From Azoarcus sp. DD4 (GTDB lineage Bacteria > Pseudomonadota > Gammaproteobacteria > Burkholderiales > Rhodocyclaceae), in the NCBI RefSeq assembly GCF_006496635.1, contig NZ_CP022958.1:3286001-3350000 (forward strand): a stretch of DNA of 64,000 nt, read 5' to 3'. The position numbers were made by a program, and so were the translations under genes. Below are positions 57,549 through 64,000 of the stretch, one piece after another. Within the stretch, counting starts at the first letter, position 1, and every line of letters begins with the position of its first letter. Below the pieces are notes generated by a model. That model saw nothing but the letters and a program-made list of their open reading frames with translations, made no database searches and was not told the origin of the DNA.

Positions 57549-58337
57549 ATGAACGACCTCAACGGCAAGACCATCGTCGTCACCGGCGCGGCCTCCGGCA
57601 TCGGCGCCGAGACCGCCAGGGTGCTGTGGGAACTCGGCGCCCGCGTCATCGGCGTTGACCGCAACGCGCCGGACGCCGCACACGTCGACCGCTACATCCG
57701 CGCCGACCTCGGCGACCCGGCCTCGATTGCAGCGGCTGCGGCCGAATGCGGCGACGGCATCGATGCGCTGTGCAACATTGCCGGCCTGCCGCCGACCCGC
57801 GGCCGGGTGCCGGTGCTGACGGTGAACTTCCTCGGCCTGCGCGCCTTCACCGAGGCGCTGATCCCGCGTCTGGCCGACGGCGCCAGCATCGTCAACCTCG
57901 CCTCGCTCGCCGGCCTGGGCTGGGCCGACGCAGTGCCGGCGATCAAGGCCATGATCGCGCTGCGCGACTTCGGCGGCGTCGCCGCGCTGTGCGACGCCCA
58001 CGGCGTGGACGACGCCCGCAGCTACTTCTTCTCCAAGGAAGTGCTGATCGCCTGGACCCTGCAGAACCGCTGGACCTGGCGCGAGCGCGGCATCCGCATG
58101 AACTGCGTCAGCCCCGGCCCGGTGGATACGCCCATCCTCGGCGACTTCCTCGAAACACTAGGCGCGCGCGCCGAGGAAGACATGCGGGTGATGGACCGCC
58201 CCGGCCGCCCCGCCGACATCGCCCCGCTGGTGGCTTTCCTGTGCTCGGACGGCAGCGCCTGGATACGCGGCAGCAACATCGCCTGCGACGGCGGCATGCA
58301 TTCGCACGTATTGGCGAACATGTACGGCTTGAGCTGA
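57549..58337 (+). CDS. SDR of the coniferyl-alcohol/3-alpha-hydroxysteroid dehydrogenase type
   Basis: 262 residues. TGAASGIGAETARVL, GVDRNAPD (Asp after strand 2, NAD preference), NIAGLPPTRGRVPVLTVNFLGLR, Ser in NLASLAGLGW and catalytic YFFSK. The short missing loop after strand 4 and insertion before the catalytic Tyr are typical of the CalA/3alpha-HSD group. With the aldehyde dehydrogenase just upstream it would oxidise an aromatic alcohol to aldehyde and then acid. A 26-nt gap links it to that gene. Confidence 0.88.
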   Translation: MNDLNGKTIVVTGAASGIGAETARVLWELGARVIGVDRNAPDAAHVDRYIRADLGDPASIAAAAAECGDGIDALCNIAGLPPTRGRVPVLTVNFLGLRAFTEALIPRLADGASIVNLASLAGLGWADAVPAIKAMIALRDFGGVAALCDAHGVDDARSYFFSKEVLIAWTLQNRWTWRERGIRMNCVSPGPVDTPILGDFLETLGARAEEDMRVMDRPGRPADIAPLVAFLCSDGSAWIRGSNIACDGGMHSHVLANMYGLS

Positions 58338-58443
58338 AACCGGCCGGCGCCCCGGCGCCGATAGCCCTCGCCGTCCACACGGGCGGGCGAATTCGCGCTA
58401 AAAGACGGCAGCACGAACTCCGTCCGCTACGCCCCGCCCGCCC

Positions 58444-59874
58444 ATGCATCTCTACGACCGCCTCGTCCTCGACATCGAACAACGCATCCGCGACGGCGTG
58501 CTGCGCGCCGGCGAACGCCTGCCCTCGGTGCGCAAGGCCTGCGAATCGCAGCGCCTCAGCCCGGCCACCGTACTCAAGGCCTACTACCTGCTGGAAAGCC
58601 GCGGGCTGATCGAAGCGCGGCCGCAGTCCGGCTACTATGTGCGCCCGCGCCAGCTCGGATCGCTCGCCGAGCCGGAGATGACGCGGCCGGTCGGCGCCTC
58701 GACCGAGCTCGAAGTGAGCGACTTCATCTTCGAGATCCTGGAAGCGGTGAAGGATCCGGCGGTGGTGCCGCTCGGTTCCAGCTTCGCCAGCCCGTACCTT
58801 TATCCGCTGGAGAAACTCGGCCGCTGCCTCGCCGCCGCTGCGCGCCACATGGACCCGCGCGCCACCGTCACCGACCTGCCGCCGGGCAACGACGAACTGC
58901 GCCGCCAGATCGCGCTGCGCTACCTCGCCAACGGCGTCGCCCTGCCGCCGGGCGAGATCGTCGTCACATCCGGTGCGATGGAAGCGCTCAACCTCTGCCT
59001 GGAAGCCACCACCCGGCCGGGCGACCTGGTCGCGGTGGAATCGCCCACCTTCCACGCCGGCCTGCAGATGATCGAACGGCGCGGCCTCCGGGTGATCGAG
59101 ATCCCGACCCACCCGCGCGACGGCGTCAGCTTGGCCGCGCTCGCCGACGCGCTGCGCCACCATCCGGTGAAGGCCTGCCTGCTGATGCTGAACTTCCAGC
59201 ATCCGATGGGCGCGCTGGTGCCGGACGACAACCGCCGCGCGCTGCTCGAGCTGCTGCGCCGCCACGACGTCCCGCTGATCGAGGACGACACCTACGCCGA
59301 GCTCCATTTCGACCGTCACGCCCCGCTGCCCACCAAGGCGCTCGACAGCACCGGGCTGGTGCTGCACGTGTCGAGCTTTTCCAAGAGCCTGGCGCCCGGC
59401 TACCGTGTCGGCTGGGTCGCCGCCGGCCGCTATGCGCAGAAAGTCCAGCGGCTGAAACTGTCCGCCAGCCTGGCCACCACCATCCCGGTGCAGATCGCGC
59501 TGGCGGATTTCCTGCGCGAAGGCGCTTTCGACCCACACCTGCGGCGCCTGCGGCGCGCGCTCGAACTGCAGGAAGTTGCGATGGCCGCCGCGATAGAACG
59601 CCACTTCCCGGCCGGCACCCGCCTCTCCCGGCCGCGCGGCGGCTACTTCGCCTGGGTGGAACTGCCGCCGGGCTGCGACGCCCTGGCGCTGCACCGGCGC
59701 GCGCTGGACGAAGGCATCAGCCTGGCGCCTGGGCCGATCTTCTCGGCCAAGCGCGAGTACCGCAACTGCATTCGCCTCAACTTCGGCCATCCTTGGTCGG
59801 ACGGGATCGAGCGGGCGATGCAGCGGCTGGGGGCGATGCTGACCCAGCCGGATGTCGCCCCGCTCGCCAGCTAG
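58444..59874 (+). CDS. MocR-type regulator (GntR HTH fused to aminotransferase-like domain)
   Basis: 476 residues. Residues about 1-72 are a GntR winged HTH (LYDRLVLDIEQRIRDGVLRAGERLPSVRKACESQRLSPATVLKAYYLLESRGL is the pattern). The rest is a fold-type I aminotransferase domain with the PLP-lysine in SSFSKSLAPGYRVGW and the GAMEALNLCLEA and ETPTFH-like ESPTFHAG motifs. Such proteins sense PLP or amino compounds and regulate transcription. Same strand as the SDR but a 106-nt gap with a short GC hairpin lies between. Its target is not clear; it may regulate the module or be unrelated. Confidence 0.9.
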   Translation: MHLYDRLVLDIEQRIRDGVLRAGERLPSVRKACESQRLSPATVLKAYYLLESRGLIEARPQSGYYVRPRQLGSLAEPEMTRPVGASTELEVSDFIFEILEAVKDPAVVPLGSSFASPYLYPLEKLGRCLAAAARHMDPRATVTDLPPGNDELRRQIALRYLANGVALPPGEIVVTSGAMEALNLCLEATTRPGDLVAVESPTFHAGLQMIERRGLRVIEIPTHPRDGVSLAALADALRHHPVKACLLMLNFQHPMGALVPDDNRRALLELLRRHDVPLIEDDTYAELHFDRHAPLPTKALDSTGLVLHVSSFSKSLAPGYRVGWVAAGRYAQKVQRLKLSASLATTIPVQIALADFLREGAFDPHLRRLRRALELQEVAMAAAIERHFPAGTRLSRPRGGYFAWVELPPGCDALALHRRALDEGISLAPGPIFSAKREYRNCIRLNFGHPWSDGIERAMQRLGAMLTQPDVAPLAS

Positions 59875-60308
59875 CGCTGCGGCGCGTCGTTGGTGGCGAG
59901 CCAGTAGACGCCCAGCCTCGCCACCGTCTCGACGAACTCGCCGAAATCGAGCGGCTTGCGCACGAAGCTGTTGGCGCCGTTCTCGTAGCTCCTGAGGCGG
60001 TCCCTGTCCTCGTCGGACGAGGTCAGGATCACCACCGGCAGCAGCGCGGTGCGCGGAGTGGCACGCAGGCGGGCCAGCACCTCCAGGCCGGACAGGCGGG
60101 GCAGGCCGATGTCGAGCAGCACCACGGTCGGCAGGGACTCACCGGCGCGGTCGGCAAATTCGCCCTCGCCGAGCAGGTAATCCACCGCCTGCTGGCCGTC
60201 CCTGACCACGTCGACCTCATTGACCAGGTTGATCTTGCGCAAGGCCCGCAGGATCAGGAATTCGTCCTGCTGGTTGTCCTCCACCAGCAGGATGGCTTTT
60301 CTAGTCAT
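59871..60308 (-). CDS. Response regulator, Rcp1-like single receiver
   Basis: 145 residues, receiver only. ILLVEDNQQDEFLILRALRK, phospho-acceptor Asp in VVLLDIGLPRLSG, ILTSSDEDRD, and NSFVRKPLDFGEF with Lys. The extended loop and NQQDEFLI style mark the Rcp1 group that pairs with bacteriophytochrome-like kinases. It is 154 nt downstream of such a kinase here. Its TAG stop shares the palindrome CTAG with the stop of the convergent MocR gene. Confidence 0.92.
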   Translation of the reverse strand: MTRKAILLVEDNQQDEFLILRALRKINLVNEVDVVRDGQQAVDYLLGEGEFADRAGESLPTVVLLDIGLPRLSGLEVLARLRATPRTALLPVVILTSSDEDRDRLRSYENGANSFVRKPLDFGEFVETVARLGVYWLATNDAPQR

Positions 60309-60462
60309 CTTGATCCTCCATCGCCGCCCCGGGGCACGGCAGTCAACTGCAAGACCGCAAGCGTTTCACGGCAGTAGCCGGCCGCGGCCAACGCGACCGT
60401 AAACATGCCCCGGCCGCCAGCAGCGGCCGGGCAGATGAGGCTCGTGCGTGCTGCGTCCGCGC

Positions 60463-62934
60463 TCATGCGGCCGCATCCTGCTCGGCGAAGGTGAAGCAGA
60501 AGGTGGCGCCCTGGCCCGGCGCCGCAGTGGCGCGTATCTCACCGCCGTGGCGCCTGACGATGCGCTGCACGGTCGCCAGCCCGATGCCGATGCCGGGGAA
60601 TTCGTCCTGCCGGTGCAGCCGGCGGAAGGGCTGGAACAGGCGGTCGGCGTAGGCCATGTCGAAGCCGGCGCCGTTGTCGCTCACGCACACGGCCGGCCGC
60701 CCGTCGAGTTCGCCGGCATGGACGCGGATCAGCGGTGCCGCCGTCCGCGCGGTGTATTTCCAGGCATTGCCGAGCAGGTTGCGCAAGGCAGCGTCGAGCA
60801 TGCGGGGGTCGCCCCACAGCGTGAGTCCGGGCTCGATCTCGGTCGCGACCGTGCGCTCCGGTTCGACGCGTGCCAGCTCGGCGAGTATGCCGGCAGCCAT
60901 GCCGGACACATCGATGGTGTCATGCCGGAGTTCGCCACGGGCGCTGCGCGACAGGGCGAGTACGCCGTCGATCAGGTCCGCCATCTTGCGGCTGGCGATG
61001 CAGATCTGGTCGAGATAGCGCCGGGCCTCGCCATCGAGGCAGTCACCGTAATCCTCGACCAGAGCCTGCGAGAACCCGTTCATCGCGCGCAAGGGCGCGC
61101 GCAGGTCGTGCGACACGGCGTAGGCGAAGGTATCGAGTTCCTGGTTGGCGGCGGTCAGTGCGGCGGTGCGCTGCTCGACCCGCAGCTCCAGGCTGGCATT
61201 GAGTTCGCGCAGCGCTTCGGCCGCCTGCTTGCGCTCGGTGATGTCCTGGACGGTACCGTGCAGCCCGGTCACCCGGCCGTCGGCCGCACGCGACGCTTCG
61301 CCGCGTATCGTGACCCAGCGCAGGCCGCCGTCGGCGCGGCGGATCTCGGCGTCGCATTCGAAGGGCAGACCGGTTGCCAGGGCCGCGTCGGCCTCGGCGG
61401 TGATCTGCGCCCACCCCTCCGGCGAGAAATAGCCGTGCGCTTCGGACTGGGGAACGGGCGGCAGCGCCGGATCGCGCCCGTAGATCCGGTACAGCTCCGC
61501 CGACCAGACCTGCTCACCGGTGTCGCGATTCCACGACCAGCTGCCCAGTGCAGCCAGGCGCTGGGCTTCCTTCAGCGCCGCCTCGCGTTCCTTGAGCGCC
61601 GCCTCGGCCTCCTTGCGGCGCTGGATGTCCTCGACCACCGAGATGAAGTAATCCGGTTCGCCTTCCTCGTCCCGTACCAGGGCGACGGTCAGGTTCACCC
61701 ATACGCTGCTGCCGTCCTTGCGCCGATAGCGCTTCTCCATCGAATAGCTTTCGGCACCGCCGTCGAGCACCTGCCGCGCCTGGGCCAGGTCGGATGCCAG
61801 ATCGTCGGGGTGGGTGATGTCCTGGAAGGACTTGGTGAGCAATTCGTCGTGGCCGTAACCGACGATCTCGCACAGCTTCGGATTCACCTTCAGCCAGCGC
61901 CCGTCCGGCCCCACCAGCGCAATGCCCACGGCAGCCTGCTCGAAGGTGGCGCGAAACCGCCGTTCGCTCGCCAGCCTGGCGGTCTCGGCCTCCTTCCGCC
62001 GCTCGGCCGAACGATCGAGCATGCGGCGCACCGCGGCGATCTCCGTGATGCCCGCCGGCGCGCGCCCGTCCGCGCCGCTGTCGGCCAGCGCCGCAACCGC
62101 CGCGCCCAGCCGGCGGCTGGCGAACAAGCCGCCGACAGCACCCGTCAGCGTCGCCACCAGCACGCCGATGGCCAGGCCCACGCCCGCCGAAACCAGCGGC
62201 GCGCGATAGACCTCGCCGGGAATCTCGAGCACGACCGACCACGGCGACAGTTCCGACTTGACCACGAAGCGCTCGGCATCGTCGCCGGCCGGCGCCTCGT
62301 CCGGGTCGGGCGCGCGGCGGGCAATCGCATCGCCCTTGCCGTCGATCAGCGAAACCGCCCAGCCGGCCGGCAGCGCCACCTGCTCGAGCCGCTTCCGGTA
62401 CTGGCTGGCCTCCACCACGGTCAGCACCACCAGCGGCTGACGGCCTTCGCGCAGGCTGGGTACCGCGATCGCGACCAGTTCCCCTTTGCTGACCGGCCCG
62501 ACGAACATGTCGCCGACCGCCGGCTCGCCGGTGGCGAAGGCGGTCGGCACCGCCGCCTGCCCGCTGGGGCGCGGCAACCGGGGCAGCGCCGTGCCGTAAG
62601 GCTCGCGCGTGTTGAAGCGCATCTGCATCTGGGCATCGGCAAGGATCACATGGCTGCCGAAACTCTGGAGAAAGCCCTTGGCTTCCTGATAGAGCTCCGG
62701 CCAGCGCGCGGGGTCGTCGATCAGCGGCGATACCGCCAGGATATTCAGGGCACCGATGCGTGCGCGCAGGTTCTGGTCTATGGCGGTGGCCAGGTTGCGG
62801 GCCAGGTTGAGCGCCTCGGTGTCGCGCTCCTGCCGCTCCGCCTTGATCGTCTCGACCGCCATATAGACAGCCAGCATCAGCAGCGGCAGCAGGCACAGCC
62901 AGACCAGACGGATCAGGAAGCTACGCAGCAGCAT
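60463..62934 (-). CDS. Membrane histidine kinase, Cache-PAS-PAS-HisKA
   Basis: 823 residues. N-terminal helix (about 4-27), periplasmic double-Cache-like domain (about 35-235), second helix (about 250-275), two PAS domains (about 320-440 and 455-575), coiled linker, then HisKA with AVSHDLRAPLRAMNGFSQ (His about 609) and ATPase domain with NLLGNAWKYT, DNGAGFD and GIGIGLATVQ. All catalytic motifs are present. This phytochrome-style core fits the Rcp1-like receiver downstream. The Cache domain suggests it senses a small periplasmic molecule. Start ATG 62934 preferred over GTG 62949. Confidence 0.9.
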   Translation of the reverse strand: MLLRSFLIRLVWLCLLPLLMLAVYMAVETIKAERQERDTEALNLARNLATAIDQNLRARIGALNILAVSPLIDDPARWPELYQEAKGFLQSFGSHVILADAQMQMRFNTREPYGTALPRLPRPSGQAAVPTAFATGEPAVGDMFVGPVSKGELVAIAVPSLREGRQPLVVLTVVEASQYRKRLEQVALPAGWAVSLIDGKGDAIARRAPDPDEAPAGDDAERFVVKSELSPWSVVLEIPGEVYRAPLVSAGVGLAIGVLVATLTGAVGGLFASRRLGAAVAALADSGADGRAPAGITEIAAVRRMLDRSAERRKEAETARLASERRFRATFEQAAVGIALVGPDGRWLKVNPKLCEIVGYGHDELLTKSFQDITHPDDLASDLAQARQVLDGGAESYSMEKRYRRKDGSSVWVNLTVALVRDEEGEPDYFISVVEDIQRRKEAEAALKEREAALKEAQRLAALGSWSWNRDTGEQVWSAELYRIYGRDPALPPVPQSEAHGYFSPEGWAQITAEADAALATGLPFECDAEIRRADGGLRWVTIRGEASRAADGRVTGLHGTVQDITERKQAAEALRELNASLELRVEQRTAALTAANQELDTFAYAVSHDLRAPLRAMNGFSQALVEDYGDCLDGEARRYLDQICIASRKMADLIDGVLALSRSARGELRHDTIDVSGMAAGILAELARVEPERTVATEIEPGLTLWGDPRMLDAALRNLLGNAWKYTARTAAPLIRVHAGELDGRPAVCVSDNGAGFDMAYADRLFQPFRRLHRQDEFPGIGIGLATVQRIVRRHGGEIRATAAPGQGATFCFTFAEQDAAA

Positions 62935-63231
62935 CAATCCACCATCCACCGTAGAAGTTGGCCACGCACGCTATGCGCACTGTGCTCCCGCACGATGACA
63001 GGAGCCGCTCGCCCAAGACCGGAGCATGCCGATCAAGTGAGAGCCTTACGCGTCACCTTGCCCGCAAACGCGTTTTCTTCGCAATCATTTCATTCCATCG
63101 TAGTTCTGAAATCCCGGGTTTTCCCTATTCATGGAGCATCCATCGCCGTGGCGGCTGACCGGTTCGAATCCAGCCCCGTCCCGGCCAACGGCCAAGCGGG
63201 GCTCAGGTGCAGAGACGCCCAGCAACGCGCG

Positions 63232-64000
63232 TCACGATCGCCCCCCGGCGGCCAGCTCGTCGATGCTCCGTCGCCCCATCAGTATCATGGTCCGCTCAAG
63301 GTCATCCCGCAGCCAGTCGAAGACACGGTCCACGCCGGCCTCGCCGGCGGCGGCCAGACCGTAGAGGATGGGACGACCGAGGAACACCGCCTTCGCCCCC
63401 CTGTCGAGCGCCTTCGCCACGTCCTCGCCGGAACGGAAACCGCCATCCACGAAGATGGGAACCGCGCCATCGACCCGCTCGACCACCTGCGGCAAGGCCT
63501 CGATGGCGGCGGGGGCCGACTGCAGCTGGCGGCCACCGTGGTTGGACACCACGATGCCGTCCGCGCCTTCGGCAACCGCACGCGCGGCATCGTCCGGGTG
63601 CAGCACGCCCTTGACTACGACCTGCCCCTTCCAGTGGGCCCGCACCCAGCTCAGGCTGTCCCACGCCAGCGTCCTGTCCATGGTGCGATTGAGCAGTGCG
63701 GCCTGCACCTGGGCCGAAACTGCCGTATCGGGGTGTTCGCTGAGGTTGGCGAAATTCGGGAACGGCCGCCCGGCAAACTGCAGCATCCAGCGCGGATGAC
63801 GGGCGAGATCGAGGGCGGTCATCAGTCCCGGCCGGAACGGCAGGCGAAAACCATTCCGGATATCGCGTTTCCGATACCCGTTTACAGCCACATCCACCGT
63901 AAGCACCAACACCCGATAGCCGGCTGTCCAGGCCCGCCGCATGATCTGCTCCGCGATCGAACGGTCGCTCATGACGTACAGCTGCAGCCAGCGGAGTCCG
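63232..64000 (-). CDS. FMN-dependent alpha-hydroxy-acid dehydrogenase (lactate/mandelate type), 5' end cut
   Basis: C-terminal 256 residues of a family normally near 380; the frame stays open to the right edge (RWLQLYVMSDRS continues upstream of the internal Met), so the true start is outside. Seen: VLTVDVAVNGYRKRDIRNGF, VVVKGVLHPDDA with FMN-contacting Lys, GIVVSNHGGRQL containing the catalytic His-Gly-Gly-Arg, FVDGGFRSGEDV and FLGRPILYGLA. It oxidises L-lactate, mandelate or glycolate to the keto acid. Near aromatic genes mandelate is possible, but the substrate cannot be fixed here. Confidence 0.9.
   Translation of the reverse strand, partial: GLRWLQLYVMSDRSIAEQIMRRAWTAGYRVLVLTVDVAVNGYRKRDIRNGFRLPFRPGLMTALDLARHPRWMLQFAGRPFPNFANLSEHPDTAVSAQVQAALLNRTMDRTLAWDSLSWVRAHWKGQVVVKGVLHPDDAARAVAEGADGIVVSNHGGRQLQSAPAAIEALPQVVERVDGAVPIFVDGGFRSGEDVAKALDRGAKAVFLGRPILYGLAAAGEAGVDRVFDWLRDDLERTMILMGRRSIDELAAGGRS

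Noticed and set aside
58345..58360. GC hairpin CGGCGCC/GGCGCCG after the SDR as a terminator
   Set aside because: Only 7 bp with a 2-base loop and no T-run; insufficient to claim termination before the MocR gene.
63160..63192. tRNA-like T-loop sequence GGTTCGAATCC followed by CCA
   Set aside because: The flanking five-base arms do not pair well (two mismatches), no D-arm or anticodon arm can be drawn upstream, and CCA is three bases too far for a mature 3' end. Treated as chance or a very decayed fragment.

Overview
The window is GC-rich, gene-dense DNA from a betaproteobacterium. Gene content suggests a Rhodocyclales member of the Azoarcus/Thauera/Aromatoleum type: a DmpR/sigma-54 controlled multicomponent phenol hydroxylase, a gentisate pathway with a TRAP transporter, several ring-cleavage modules, NnrS and a class I fumarase. 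That placement is inferred from gene content; no rRNA or tRNA gene is present to confirm it.

Region 1 (1-14.0 kb), central carbon metabolism and signalling. Reading leftward: acetyl-CoA synthetase (acs), a small two-helix membrane protein, a histidine kinase fused to a sodium:solute symporter domain (CrbS-like), a lone receiver domain, a membrane protein joining a degenerate histidine-kinase module to a DEDDh exonuclease, and an ActP-like symporter cut by the left edge. Rightward or divergent are class I fumarase, nnrS and an Epd-type dehydrogenase. This looks like an acetate/small-acid uptake, activation and sensing locus.

Region 2 (14.0-21.9 kb), 3-hydroxybenzoate/gentisate operon. A LysR regulator diverges from gentisate dioxygenase, fumarylpyruvate hydrolase, 3-hydroxybenzoate 6-hydroxylase, maleylpyruvate isomerase and a complete DctP-Q-M TRAP transporter. 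Together they import an aromatic acid and convert it to fumarate and pyruvate.

Region 3 (21.9-39.0 kb), phenol regulon, mostly on the minus strand. dmpR sits next to a ferredoxin gene (dmpQ-like). dmpKLMNOP lies behind a sigma-54 type promoter with two DmpR/XylR-type upstream sites. dmpB follows. A plus-strand GntR regulator separates dmpB from the lower operon (GlcG-like protein, dmpC, dmpE, an SDR, dmpF, dmpG, dmpH, a 4-oxalocrotonate tautomerase and a monooxygenase-fold protein). dmpD is absent. A palindrome, AATCTCGAGATT, or close variants of it, recurs in four control regions of this regulon.

Region 4 (39.0-51.1 kb), mixed. An ACP/acyl-ligase/acyltransferase fusion; an AraC regulator diverging from pobA (4-hydroxybenzoate hydroxylase); a proton antiporter; a lysine-rich microprotein; CBS, SDR, YqeY and PaiB proteins; a YXWGXW-type lipoprotein; a small Cys-containing protein.

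Region 5 (51.1-64 kb), a second aromatic module. An AraC regulator diverges from a five-gene branched-chain-type ABC transporter, followed by a vanillin/salicylaldehyde-type aldehyde dehydrogenase, a coniferyl-alcohol-dehydrogenase-like SDR and a MocR-type regulator. The context suggests uptake and oxidation of an aromatic alcohol or aldehyde. An Rcp1-like receiver with its Cache-PAS-PAS histidine kinase follows, and an FMN-dependent hydroxyacid dehydrogenase is cut by the right edge.
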